From positions 1 to 36,559 of the forward strand of contig CALFOM010000024.1 of NCBI GenBank assembly GCA_937919685.1: a DNA stretch of 36,559 nt, written 5' to 3'. Every line of letters begins with the position of its first letter. Position 1 is the stretch's first letter. A program made the translations under genes and the position numbers. Below the pieces are notes generated by a model. That model was not told the DNA's origin. It saw nothing but the letters and a program-made list of their open reading frames with translations, and did not search any database. The stretch is from an uncultured Phycisphaera sp. Its GTDB lineage: Bacteria; Planctomycetota; Phycisphaerae; Phycisphaerales; SM1A02. Positions 1-9,612 of the stretch are shown here, piece by piece.

Positions 1-182
1 GAATCCGACAGAGGAGGATCCGGGGATTCGCCGCGACCGATCGCGGCGCGACGATCATCCGCATCGAGTTTCGATTGCAGAGCCGTATCACCCTCTTCAT
101 GACGGTTGATCACCTTCCAGATGATCCAGCCGACGACCAGCATCGAGGCGGTCATGGCGGTCATGGCGAGCATTTCGATCAT
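1..182 (-). CDS. Small membrane protein, truncated by window edge (MIEMLAMTAMTASMLVVGWIIWKVINRHEEGD...)
   Basis: Open minus-strand frame from ATG at 182 with one hydrophobic segment followed by a charged tail; no stop before the window start. Confidence 0.45.
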   Translation of the reverse strand, partial: MIEMLAMTAMTASMLVVGWIIWKVINRHEEGDTALQSKLDADDRRAAIGRGESPDPPLSD

Positions 183-210
183 GGTTGGTTCCTTCCCTTG
201 GATTGAGCCA

Positions 211-1725
211 TCAGGCTTCGGCGGCAATCGCGGGGAAGAGGGGCTTCAACGCGGGGTAGAGGCGTTCGTAGATCGAGTGTCTCGCCGCCAGCACGGCGGC
301 GTTTGGGCCTGCTTCCGTTCGATCGACTTCCCTGATCGTCACCCGGCAGGCCTCTTCGACGCTGGGGAAGGCGCCGGCGCCGACCGCGGCCAGGATGGCG
401 GCGCCGCACGCCGTGCCTTCTGTCGTCGTGGTCGTGATTGTCGGAACGCCGAAAAGGTCGGCGCAGGTCTCGCGCCAGAGTGCGCTCTTGGCGCCTCCGC
501 CCGAGAGTCGGACGGTCTCCGGTTCGACACCGGCCTCCCTCACCAGATCCAGGCACTGGGTGAGTCCGTGGGTCACACCCTCGAAGACTGCTCGAGCGAG
601 ATGTCTGCGATCGTGCCGCTGGTCAAGGCCGATGAACGTCCCGCGAGCGTTGACGTCGGGGTAGGGCGTCCGCTCGCCGGAGAGATAGGGAAGGAAGAGC
701 ACTCCTTCGGCGCCCGCGGGGACCTCCTTCGCCATCGATTCGATGCGGGGAAACGCTTCCGAGCCCGCTTCTTCGTCGATGTCCGGAACGATCGCCGATC
801 GGAACCAGTCGAGGCTGCCGGCCCCGGAAAGCATCACGCCCATCAGGTGCCATCGCCCGGGGACCGCATGACAGAAGGCGTGGAGTCGGCCGTCCGGGAG
901 TGAACGCCATTCGTTGGTCGGGGCGAAGACGACACCGCTGGTTCCCAGGGTCGTGCCGACGGTGCCCTCCGCGATCAGACCGGTTCCGATCGCGGATGCG
1001 GCTTGATCACCGGCACCCGCGACGATCGGAACACCTTCACGAAGGCCGGTCTCCGCGGCCGCGGCCGCGTGGACCGATGCGACGACCTCCGGGCTCTCGG
1101 CGGCGTGGGGCCACCAGGCACGAGGGAGATCGAGTTCGGCGAGTAGTTCGTCGGACCATGTCCGATGAGCGCAGTCGAAGACCGCAGTACCGGAGGCATC
1201 GGAGACATCCATCACGAGTTCACCCGAGAGCCGGTAGCGAATCCAGTCCTTCGGGAGCAGCACGGTGGCGACGCGGGCGTACGCTTCAGGTTCGTGCTCG
1301 CGCATCCAGAGAAGTTTGGGTGCGGTGAATCCTGGAAGCATGCGATTACCGCAGAGTGAGACCAGGCGTTCGATCCCGATTCGGGCTTCGACGGCATGGC
1401 ACTGCGGTTCACTGCGTCCATCATTCCAGAGAATTGCTGGCCGGATCGGCGTCGCTGACGAGTCCAGGGCGACCAGGCCGTGCATCTGGCCGGTCAGACC
1501 GATGGCCTCGATGGCGTCGGCTTTGACACCCGCGATGCGACATGATTCTCCGATCGCCGCGATCGTGCTCGGCCACCAGTCGTCGGGGTTCTGTTCGGAC
1601 CAACCAGACCGAGGGACGGAGGGGGCGTGACTCCCGCTGCCGGTCGCGACGACCCGGCCTTCCTGATCGAGGAGAACGGCCTTGGTGCCGCTGGTGCCGA
1701 TGTCGATGCCGATGAAGAGGCTCAT
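211..1725 (-). CDS. xylB: Xylulokinase (FGGY family carbohydrate kinase)
   Basis: N-terminus MSLFIGIDIGTSGTKAVLLDQEGRVVA, GLTGQMHGLVALD, GAGDQAASAIGTG and LSGGGAKSALWRE motifs of FGGY/XylB. ORF track starts at 1875, but MSLFIGIDIG at 1725 is the likely start. Confidence 0.93.
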   Translation of the reverse strand: MSLFIGIDIGTSGTKAVLLDQEGRVVATGSGSHAPSVPRSGWSEQNPDDWWPSTIAAIGESCRIAGVKADAIEAIGLTGQMHGLVALDSSATPIRPAILWNDGRSEPQCHAVEARIGIERLVSLCGNRMLPGFTAPKLLWMREHEPEAYARVATVLLPKDWIRYRLSGELVMDVSDASGTAVFDCAHRTWSDELLAELDLPRAWWPHAAESPEVVASVHAAAAAETGLREGVPIVAGAGDQAASAIGTGLIAEGTVGTTLGTSGVVFAPTNEWRSLPDGRLHAFCHAVPGRWHLMGVMLSGAGSLDWFRSAIVPDIDEEAGSEAFPRIESMAKEVPAGAEGVLFLPYLSGERTPYPDVNARGTFIGLDQRHDRRHLARAVFEGVTHGLTQCLDLVREAGVEPETVRLSGGGAKSALWRETCADLFGVPTITTTTTEGTACGAAILAAVGAGAFPSVEEACRVTIREVDRTEAGPNAAVLAARHSIYERLYPALKPLFPAIAAEA

Positions 1726-1770
1726 GGCATGGATGGTACGTGTGCCGCAGGTCTGCAGGGAGCAAGTCGA

Positions 1771-1818
1771 TCCAAAAATGAAAGGCCGGGACGGAATGCG
1801 ATCGCATTCCGTCCCGGC
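1771..1818 (-). terminator. Rho-independent terminator of the minus-strand efflux operon
   Basis: 34-bp perfect palindrome GCCGGGACGGAATGCGATCGCATTCCGTCCCGGC (1785-1818), followed on the minus strand by CTTTCATTTTTGGA; lies between the stop at 1890 and xylB. Confidence 0.8.
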
Positions 1819-1889
1819 ACTGTTCGTTCCATCGATGCGTCTCTTGACGCGCCATGCCTCGATGCCCGGCATCAAGGTTTCAAGCCGGC

Positions 1890-2585
1890 TCAGTGATCTG
1901 GCGTGCCATCACCATCATGATCGTGCGAGACACCATCGGCGTGATCGTGGCCTCCGGCATTGCCGTCCACCGCTCCGGCGTTCTCCTCGCCCTTCAGTGA
2001 ACCGCGGCGAGGCTCGCCTCGCATGGGCTTCCCGCCGACCCAGATCCGAGTGGCGTCGATGACGAAGAGGCCTTCGTCGTTCCGCTCGTTGACCACACCC
2101 TCGACCACGACGAATTTCAGGGGTTCGAGACCACCGGCGCCCTCTGCATTGGCCGCGATTGGATCGCCGGCACTTCCCGCAAGACGAATCGTGGCGGAAC
2201 CCGCGGTGATCCCGTTGGGATCCTCGCAGCAGTAGTCCCAGGGGAGGGGGCAGTGATCTTCGTCGCCCATGAGTTCGCACGACAAGAGCGATGGATCGGC
2301 GACCGTGAAGATTGCAATCCCATCGACAAACGGTTCGACCCGGCCGCCGACGCGTGCAAGGAAAGTCACCGAGTCACCGACTGAAGCAGTCGGCTTGATC
2401 TGAATGAGATCCGCAACTTCCGCCGGGCGATCGGTGGTGAAGAAGGCCGCCGGAATCATCGCGCGGGTGGGGCCGACGTCATTGGACGCAGTGGTATCAC
2501 CGCCGCCCTGATCGCAACCGTTGAGCGTGATGAAGAGAGCTGAAAGCCCGAGAAGTAAGTGCGTGTTTCGAGACATGCGAGACAT
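1890..2585 (-). CDS. Probable exported lipoprotein with Cys cluster and His/Asp-rich C-terminal tail
   Basis: MSRMSRNTHLLLGLSALFITLNGCDQ signal/lipobox; SLLSCELMGDEDHCPLPWDYCCEDP cluster; tail GGHDHADGVSHDHDGDGTPDH. Last gene of the efflux operon. ORF-track start at 2672 is probably too long. Confidence 0.7.
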   Translation of the reverse strand: MSRMSRNTHLLLGLSALFITLNGCDQGGGDTTASNDVGPTRAMIPAAFFTTDRPAEVADLIQIKPTASVGDSVTFLARVGGRVEPFVDGIAIFTVADPSLLSCELMGDEDHCPLPWDYCCEDPNGITAGSATIRLAGSAGDPIAANAEGAGGLEPLKFVVVEGVVNERNDEGLFVIDATRIWVGGKPMRGEPRRGSLKGEENAGAVDGNAGGHDHADGVSHDHDGDGTPDH

Positions 2586-2629
2586 GGTTGAGTGACTCCA
2601 GAACGGAATGGAAAAGATGGAACGAGATA

Positions 2630-3811
2630 TTATGAGGAACGAAGGGCTTCGGGTACGGGAAGCCGCAGACAACGAATCGCGGGGATCACCGCCCCTACGA
2701 CGCCGAGAGTGAGGCCGCCGAGCAGACCGAGGGCGACGACGCCGGGGCCGATCTGGATCCCGAAGACGCCCATGGAGAATCGGATGGTTACCTGATCAAG
2801 AAAAAGAATGCCGATGGCGGCTGCCACCAGAGCTCCGATCGAGGCGGTGAGGACCGACTCTTCGACCAAACTGCGGACGATGGCGATTCGACTGTATCCC
2901 AGCGTCTGGAGGGTGCCGATCTCCCGGACCCGGCTTGCGAATGCGGCATAGGTGGTGTTGAGCCCGCCGATGATCCCGCCGGCTGCCACCAGAATGGCGG
3001 TGATCACCACCATGAGTCGGATCGGGGTGAAGAAGGCGGCGAGCGAGGCGTAGTAGTCGCTCTCTCTGGTGGCCACGAGTTCGAGATCGAGTCGGGTTGC
3101 GGCGAAACCGCGGGCGGATGCGAGGTCGCCGTCGATGGTGCGAATCACCACGCACGAGAGGGTGTCGCGTTGTCCGACGATGAGCAGGTCCGAGAGCGGA
3201 ATCCAGATCTCCCCTTCGATCACCCCTCCGTCAGCATCGATCACGCCGACGATGGTGAAGGGGCGGTCATCGACGATCAGCGTCGCATTCAGAATCTGCT
3301 CCGCGTCCTCCAGCCCGAGGCTGCGGGCGGCGAGGCGGCCGATCGCGACCTCGTCGGCGCCGGTCTCCGGGAAGCGGCCGTCGGTCAGCCGTGCCTCCTG
3401 ATGCACGAGAAAGGCGGAGGGCGTGATTCCGCGGAACAGCGCGTTGGTCTCATCGCGCTCGGTGGCGGAGTCGGCATTGGTCTGGAGTCGAATCGGAATG
3501 GCCAGATGGACTTCGGGCGAGATCGCTTCGACCCCGGCGGCGATCGCGATGCCGCGAATGCCCGTCGCGGCGATCCCCGGCGTTCGCATCGGGATCTCGC
3601 TGCGCTCGACGCTTTCTTCGCTTCCCGCGCCCATGAGAATGACGTTGCGTGATGAACCACTGATTTTCAGTGACTCTTGCATGCCGCTGACGAAGCCGCC
3701 CGCCGCCATCGCCAGTAGTACTACCAGCCCGCATCCGCCGGCGCTCATCAGGAGCCGGCTGGGACTGCGTCCAAGATTCCGGACGGCGTACTCGAATGGA
3801 AGTTTGTGCAT
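2630..3811 (-). CDS. ABC transporter permease, MacB/FtsX family
   Basis: N-terminal TM, MacB_PCD-like periplasmic region, three C-terminal TM helices (VVITAILVAAGGIIGGLNTTYAAFASRVREIGTLQTLGYSR...). Confidence 0.9.
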   Translation of the reverse strand: MHKLPFEYAVRNLGRSPSRLLMSAGGCGLVVLLAMAAGGFVSGMQESLKISGSSRNVILMGAGSEESVERSEIPMRTPGIAATGIRGIAIAAGVEAISPEVHLAIPIRLQTNADSATERDETNALFRGITPSAFLVHQEARLTDGRFPETGADEVAIGRLAARSLGLEDAEQILNATLIVDDRPFTIVGVIDADGGVIEGEIWIPLSDLLIVGQRDTLSCVVIRTIDGDLASARGFAATRLDLELVATRESDYYASLAAFFTPIRLMVVITAILVAAGGIIGGLNTTYAAFASRVREIGTLQTLGYSRIAIVRSLVEESVLTASIGALVAAAIGILFLDQVTIRFSMGVFGIQIGPGVVALGLLGGLTLGVVGAVIPAIRCLRLPVPEALRSS

Positions 3812-3830
3812 GAATCAACTTTCTGGTCGT

Positions 3831-4991
3831 TCAGACCGCACGGAACCCCTGCACGATCTCGCCGCGAGAAGCGCGAATCGCAGGCACCGCGCCTGCAAGC
3901 AATCCGAGGCCGACCGCGATCCCGGCGCCGATGAACGCGAGGCTGGGATCGTTCGCGATCTCGACGTTCATCCCTTCCATGGTCATGCTGAAACGACCGA
4001 TGCTGACCACCACCGTCGAGGTCACGGCGCCAACCACCCCGCCCGCAAGGCCGAGCAGGGCGCCTTCGAGTAGCACCATCCAAGCGATCAAGCCACCGGT
4101 GTAGCCAAGCGTCTGAAGAACCGCGTGATCCCGGATCCGGTCCCGCATCGCGAGCACGATCGCGTTGGCCACCAGGGCCAGGACCGCGATCAGTGACGCC
4201 CAGCCAACCCAACTGGCGAAACCGACCAGTTCGATGATGTCCCGCACCGCACGGCCGACGAATGCTTTCTCGGGCCAGGTGCTGGTTGGGAATTCGTCGT
4301 ATCGAAACGCTTCGTCGATACTGGAGGCGATCGATTCCATCTGCGTCGGATCATCGACGTTGACGTTGAATTGGGTCACGATACCCCCCGAACCGCCTCT
4401 GGTCACGGTCTCCTGAAGAAACGTGAGGTGGACGTAGGCGACGTTGCGATCCTGCGGACGATCGCTGCCGAGGATCCCCGCGACGAAGACGGTGATTCCC
4501 GCCGCGGAGAAACGGTCTCCCACCTTGATGCCTCGTCGGAGGGCGAGTGACTCACCGACGAAGGCCGCGTCACTCCGTGAGCGCCAGGCGGCGGCATCGC
4601 CTTCCAAAAACCGTCCGGCGTTGCCGATGGTCGCTTCGAGGTCGTCGTTGGGCACGCCGCGAAAGGTCACGACATCTAGGCTCGCGCGGCAGTTGGATAC
4701 GAGGATCTGCATCGGGATCACTGACTTGACGCCATCGATGCGCTTGATTCGATCTCCGTAGAACTCAGGAAGCCGACTGGTGAACGGGCAGAACCGGTTT
4801 TCCCGGTAGACGACGAGGGTCGCATCTTGCGCATTGCTGGTCGTCGCGGCATGGACGCCGCTCCGCATCGCTTCGACGCTGGTGAACAGGAACATCGCGA
4901 CCGCGATTCCCGTGATCGTCAATCCAGTGCGAATTGGAGCCCGAACGATCTGGCGCCAGACAGTTGGTATGACGCTGATGGCACGGTTCAT
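3831..4991 (-). CDS. ABC transporter permease, MacB/FtsX family
   Basis: FtsX architecture; RDHAVLQTLGYTGGLIAWMVLLEGALLGLAGG motif; 4-bp ATGA overlap with the ATPase gene. Confidence 0.9.
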   Translation of the reverse strand: MNRAISVIPTVWRQIVRAPIRTGLTITGIAVAMFLFTSVEAMRSGVHAATTSNAQDATLVVYRENRFCPFTSRLPEFYGDRIKRIDGVKSVIPMQILVSNCRASLDVVTFRGVPNDDLEATIGNAGRFLEGDAAAWRSRSDAAFVGESLALRRGIKVGDRFSAAGITVFVAGILGSDRPQDRNVAYVHLTFLQETVTRGGSGGIVTQFNVNVDDPTQMESIASSIDEAFRYDEFPTSTWPEKAFVGRAVRDIIELVGFASWVGWASLIAVLALVANAIVLAMRDRIRDHAVLQTLGYTGGLIAWMVLLEGALLGLAGGVVGAVTSTVVVSIGRFSMTMEGMNVEIANDPSLAFIGAGIAVGLGLLAGAVPAIRASRGEIVQGFRAV

Positions 4992-5722
4992 GACGAGGTC
5001 TCCGACATGGCTTGGTTACGAGATTTCGCTTCGGACGAGTCGTCGAAGTCCGACTCGGCAAGGCGCCCTTTTTCCAGATGCAGCACGGTGTCGCACCAGG
5101 CGGTGGTCTTCGGGTCGTGGGTGACCATGACGATTGTCCTTCCAAGTTCTATGTTGAGCTGCTTGAGCAGATCCATGATATTGGTGGCGCTCTCGCGATC
5201 GAGATCTCCGGTTGGCTCATCAGCGAGGATGAGGGTCGGATCAGTCACGATCGCGCGGGCGATTGCGACTCGTTGCTCCTGACCACCGGAGAGTTGACGG
5301 GGATAGTGATCGCTTCGGTCAGCGATGCCAACGAGGTCGAGGGCAGCCGCGACCTTCTGATGACGTTTCTTCCTCGTCAGCGAGTGAAGAAGCAGAGGCA
5401 ACTCGACGTTCTCGTACGCGGTCAGCACCGGGACGAGGTTGTAGAGCTGGAAGACGTATCCCACTGACTCGCTTCGCCACTCGGCGAGGGCGTTCCGCGA
5501 GAGCGTGTGGACGGGACGCCCGTCGATCGTCAACGAGCCTCGGGTGGGGCGGTCGATGCCCGCAAGGAGGTTGAGGAGGGTCGTCTTCCCGGATCCCGAA
5601 GGACCCATGAGGGCAACGAAACCACCACGCTCGATGTCGAGATCAAGACCGTCCAGCGGTGTGATCTTCTCGGTGCCTCGGGTATAGGTTCGGGTCAGGT
5701 CCCGGCATTCGATCAGGCTCAT
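4988..5722 (-). CDS. ABC transporter ATP-binding protein, MacB/LolD-like
   Basis: Walker A GPSGSGKTT, signature LSGGQEQR, Walker B LILADEPTGDLD, H-loop VTHD. Confidence 0.95.
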   Translation of the reverse strand: MSLIECRDLTRTYTRGTEKITPLDGLDLDIERGGFVALMGPSGSGKTTLLNLLAGIDRPTRGSLTIDGRPVHTLSRNALAEWRSESVGYVFQLYNLVPVLTAYENVELPLLLHSLTRKKRHQKVAAALDLVGIADRSDHYPRQLSGGQEQRVAIARAIVTDPTLILADEPTGDLDRESATNIMDLLKQLNIELGRTIVMVTHDPKTTAWCDTVLHLEKGRLAESDFDDSSEAKSRNQAMSETSS

Positions 5723-7275
5723 GTGTCGGCTCCATTTTTTGCGACCGGTTCTCGGAAGCGGATTGCGGTCCCCGTTTTGATCGAAGGGTCGAGGATGACC
5801 ACATCACCCGGACGCAGGCCGGATCGAATTTCAACCCAGCCGTCGACGCGGACTTCGCCCACCTCCACCGACCTTCGTGCGGCGACCCCTTCGTTTCCGC
5901 TCCGTTCGTCGACGACCAAGATGCCACCTTTCGGATCGACGGCGGATTCGGGCGCGAAGATCCGGCTAATCGTTCGGCGTACTCCGGCTTCGTTCCCGTT
6001 TTTGGAGGGCAGGATCCTGACTCGGGCAAGCATGTCGGGCTTGAGCAGCGGGGAGGGATCGGTGATGTGCACCTTTGCCTCGACGGTGTTCTTCGAGAGG
6101 TCCGCCCGATGGACGAAGCGGGTGATGACTCCCCGAAAGAGGGTGTTGGGAAGAAGGTCTACGACGATCTCCGCGGGTTGCCCCACCCCGACCTTCGCGG
6201 CCTCACCCAGCGGAATATCGGCTCGAACCTGGAGCATCGTGGGATCGTAGAGGTGGACGATATGAGCGCCGTGCTGACCGTTCGCGAATTGAATGGTCGA
6301 TCCAGGTGACGCAATTCGTTCGATGACCACGCCGTCAATCGGCGAGACCACCGTGCATCGATCCAAGGCGAGGGCCGCTACGTCTCGATCTGCGGCCGCC
6401 CTCGCGACTTCGGCCTCCGCGACCAGCAGCCCAGCTTGAGCGGACTCGAGGTCGAGTCGTTCCTTGATGCGGAGTTCGCGGTCGGAGACGGCGGCTCGCC
6501 GTTCCGCTTCCGCCGCTTGCAGCGAAGCCACGACTGCTGCTCGCTCCATCTCCAGTTGCGTGATTTTCGCCTCCAACGATCGGAGTCGAAGTCCCATTCT
6601 GGCCACCGGTCCGGCGGCGACGGCGCCTTCATCGACGAGCCCTCGCTTGCGGTCGTACTCGTCGCGAAGTTCGTCGTGGCTCGACTTTACTTCGTCGATT
6701 CGCGAAGGGAATGCCTTGAGGTCCGCGGCGATCTTCGCTTCGTTTGCTTCCGCGATCGCCACTCGTCGATGTACTGAGACCCGTGTCTCGTAGTCGGCTT
6801 CGGCGGCGGTCAACCTCGCCAGAGCGGCGCTGCGGAGCCCGACTCTTCGATCGACTTCGGTTTCAGCTCGGCGAAGGTTGATCTCGGAATCCGCTCGGAC
6901 CAGCGTCGCAACCGGTTGTCCGATCGTTACGAAATCGCCCTCGAGAACGAGGATCGACTCCACGATTCCCTGGGTGAGTGCAGAAGCATAGATCGAGAAC
7001 GGATCCGCCTCCACCCACCCGGGTGCCTGCACGATTGCGTTGCCCTCGGATTTCGGAGTCGGCGCTTCATCGGTCTCGATGGTTTTGAGCGCGACCGTGA
7101 CCGCGGTCACATCGGTGCGCGGTCGGACCGCATCCCAGCCGACAAAAGCGAGCAACGCCGCGGTCGCGAGCAGAATGAGAATGGGAAGTCCGAGCCTGGA
7201 AAAGATTCGGCGGGGCGGTGTCGGCACCAGGTCGCCGGCCGAGGGTCGAATCGACTCGAATCCTGAATCGGTCAT
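5719..7275 (-). CDS. HlyD/MacA-type periplasmic adaptor (membrane fusion protein)
   Basis: One N-terminal TM; lipoyl halves (ALTQGIVESILVLEGDFVTIGQPVATLVRA ... LDRCTVVSPIDGVVIERIASPGSTI) around a long coiled coil; ATGA overlaps on both sides. Confidence 0.9.
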   Translation of the reverse strand: MTDSGFESIRPSAGDLVPTPPRRIFSRLGLPILILLATAALLAFVGWDAVRPRTDVTAVTVALKTIETDEAPTPKSEGNAIVQAPGWVEADPFSIYASALTQGIVESILVLEGDFVTIGQPVATLVRADSEINLRRAETEVDRRVGLRSAALARLTAAEADYETRVSVHRRVAIAEANEAKIAADLKAFPSRIDEVKSSHDELRDEYDRKRGLVDEGAVAAGPVARMGLRLRSLEAKITQLEMERAAVVASLQAAEAERRAAVSDRELRIKERLDLESAQAGLLVAEAEVARAAADRDVAALALDRCTVVSPIDGVVIERIASPGSTIQFANGQHGAHIVHLYDPTMLQVRADIPLGEAAKVGVGQPAEIVVDLLPNTLFRGVITRFVHRADLSKNTVEAKVHITDPSPLLKPDMLARVRILPSKNGNEAGVRRTISRIFAPESAVDPKGGILVVDERSGNEGVAARRSVEVGEVRVDGWVEIRSGLRPGDVVILDPSIKTGTAIRFREPVAKNGADT

Positions 7276-8750
7276 GACGAGATCTCCGGGCTGAAGCTCG
7301 ATGGGCGAGCAGCGGTCTTGGGGGCATCGGTGGTCGCGGTGGTTTGGTCGATGTCGGGCACTTTCGGGGGCATCGCGGGGATGTCGAACGAGCCTCCGAC
7401 CTGTTCCTCGAGTGAGATGCGATCGGCGATTGCGGCCAACTGAAAGTTCACCAGACGCCGTTCGGCGGTGATGCGCTGCTGCTGGGCGAGCAAGAGAACG
7501 GTGAGGTCGATGACGCCTTCGCGATACGCGGCCTCCGCCAGCACTTCCGCTTCCGTCGCCGGGGTGAGCACCGTGTCCGCATAGGCGATGCGTTGCTGAT
7601 CCGATCGCAGAAATGCTTCGCGACTCAAACGAACTTCGCCGACGGCACGCCGACGCACGGAGAGAAGCTCAAGTTGTGCACGATCCAGTCGTGCATGGGC
7701 CGCCGCGATCGCTGCGCTTCCATCGTCGAGGATCGGGAGCGTGATCTTGGCCCCGGGGAGCACGGCCTGGCGATCCCCGAAATTCTTGTTCCAGGCCGCA
7801 CCGACGCCCACTTCTGGAAGTCGTTTCGATCCGGCCAGACGACATTCCGCTTCCGCGGCGAGCACTCGCATGCGGGCCGCAGCGACATCCAGTCGCGTGG
7901 CGCGAGTGAGTTCGACGATTCGTTGTTCGTCGGGAATTGACTCGCGGGAAGTCACGAGGGAACCGCTCAGTTCGAAGTCGGTGGATCCGTCGGGACATCC
8001 GATGCTCGCGAGGACCGCGAGCTTCATCTGGCGTGCGGTGCGCCGGCTGGCATCGGCAGTGGCGGCGCTCTCGGCCGCATTCAGCCTAGCGCGGTCGAGG
8101 TCGATCCTGGATGCCTCACCGGCTTCGAATACGCGAGTCACTGCATCGACGGTCCGTCGGGTCGCCTCCGCGTGGGCTCCATCGAGCAGATGCGTCGCTT
8201 CGGCGGCGATCGCAGCGGCATGAGCCCGACGAACCTCCGCGTCGAGCCGGATCATCGAGGCCGCGGCGAGCAGGATCATCGCGCGGCGATCTGCATCGCG
8301 GGCGTCAACTCGATCCGGTCGGGTCCAGATCCAGGTCAGTTGCTGAGTGACGCCGACGATCGCAGGAGCACCTGAGACTCCATCCACGGCGATGCCGATC
8401 GCAAAGTCCATTGCGGGGTTCGGCGGAAGATCGGCTTGGGCGAGTTCGGCGCGAGCGAGGTCGAGTTCTGCCAGAGACGCCCGGATGCCGGCGTCCCGTT
8501 GGAACGCGACGCGGACCGCGGTGTCGGCATCGAGGGGTTCGAGCCCGTTCCAGACCGAAGGAGGCGAGACGGGTGACGCCTTGACCGAGTCAAGATCGAC
8601 ACGTTCGCCAAGGCGAGGCCGAACGAGTGCGTCCACGTTCGATCGATCGGACGCAGGATCATTCGAGATACAACCCGATGCCGTCAGGGCGAATCCGGAC
8701 AGCAGCAGGAGCGGCGCGGTGCCGCGGAGATTGAGGGTTGGGAGGATCAC
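7272..8750 (-). CDS. TolC-family outer membrane efflux protein, probable lipoprotein
   Basis: Signal and lipobox LLLLSGFALTASGC; repeated helical TolC pattern. Preferred GTG start at 8750 (VILPTLNLRGTAPLLLL); the ORF-track extension to 8903 overlaps the upstream gene. Confidence 0.85.
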   Translation of the reverse strand: MILPTLNLRGTAPLLLLSGFALTASGCISNDPASDRSNVDALVRPRLGERVDLDSVKASPVSPPSVWNGLEPLDADTAVRVAFQRDAGIRASLAELDLARAELAQADLPPNPAMDFAIGIAVDGVSGAPAIVGVTQQLTWIWTRPDRVDARDADRRAMILLAAASMIRLDAEVRRAHAAAIAAEATHLLDGAHAEATRRTVDAVTRVFEAGEASRIDLDRARLNAAESAATADASRRTARQMKLAVLASIGCPDGSTDFELSGSLVTSRESIPDEQRIVELTRATRLDVAAARMRVLAAEAECRLAGSKRLPEVGVGAAWNKNFGDRQAVLPGAKITLPILDDGSAAIAAAHARLDRAQLELLSVRRRAVGEVRLSREAFLRSDQQRIAYADTVLTPATEAEVLAEAAYREGVIDLTVLLLAQQQRITAERRLVNFQLAAIADRISLEEQVGGSFDIPAMPPKVPDIDQTTATTDAPKTAARPSSFSPEISS

Positions 8751-8829
8751 GTTGGACTCCGAACGAAGTTCACGACGACAGACTCTGGTGCGCGATGCAT
8801 CACAAGAGAACGGCAGAAGTTCTTCGGAA

Positions 8830-9261
8830 TCAGCGTTGGATGATGATGATGCGACGCAGCCATCTCGGGGACCTGGTGGGGTCCTTCGCCAGTGGCGGTT
8901 CACTCTGATATTGGTCAGGTTCGAATCGGTCTTGGGAACAGACGACGACCTCGACCGGCACGTTCATCACGTCGGGAAGGAAGGCAATGGTGTCGAGCGC
9001 GATTCGAAGATCTTGATCGATGGTCGCCGGTGCCTTGAGGCAGCAGCCTTCTCCACATCCGTTGCCGTCGTGGGCCGGCGGGGGAGCATCCGTTCCTTCT
9101 TCGCACTGATGGGCGGAGCAGCAGGATGGAAGCAGTCCGCCGCTCGATTCCGGTCCGGAAAGTGCCGCGGCACTGCGAAGCACGCAACAGCACAACGGCA
9201 TCGCGATCACGAGCGCTGTCGTGACCAAGAGACGCATGAAGTTGTGATGCATGAGACGCAT
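8830..9261 (-). CDS. Cys-rich small exported protein, first gene of the efflux operon
   Basis: Hydrophobic N-terminus MRLLVTTALVIAMPLCCCVL then PSCCSAHQCEE...GNGCGEGCCLKAP; 10 Cys in 143 aa; same strand and close to TolC. Confidence 0.6.
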   Translation of the reverse strand: MRLMHHNFMRLLVTTALVIAMPLCCCVLRSAAALSGPESSGGLLPSCCSAHQCEEGTDAPPPAHDGNGCGEGCCLKAPATIDQDLRIALDTIAFLPDVMNVPVEVVVCSQDRFEPDQYQSEPPLAKDPTRSPRWLRRIIIIQR

Positions 9262-9300
9262 GGAAGGTGAAATGCTCCGGGCGTGGTGTCTGAACGATCA

Positions 9301-9306
9301 AGTATA
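9301..9306 (-). promoter_or_regulatory. Possible -10 element (TATACT) of the efflux operon
   Basis: TATACT on the minus strand about 40 nt upstream of the ATG at 9261; no convincing -35 at 17-bp spacing. Confidence 0.25.
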
Positions 9307-9612
9307 TGCGACCGCGTCGACGGAAGGTTGCGAGAATTTGTATCGGACGAGGCCCCTCGGGGTGCATCGGGTCCTTTCCACCCTCTTCTGGAGCCCGGAA
9401 TCCCAGATTGTCGGATCGCGTCGTGGGGTGTTCCGATCAGAGGGATTTCTCAGATTCAGGGCAGGCGGTCTGGTTCGAACGGGTAACTCCAGCCGTCCGG
9501 GAACCCGAGACCCGTTGGCGGTGGACCCCCGGTCGAATCTGAGCATCGGTCGGTGGCTCGGAATCACAGCGGGTACCTTTTGGGGGATCGCCAACTCTTC
9601 GAGGTGCACGCC

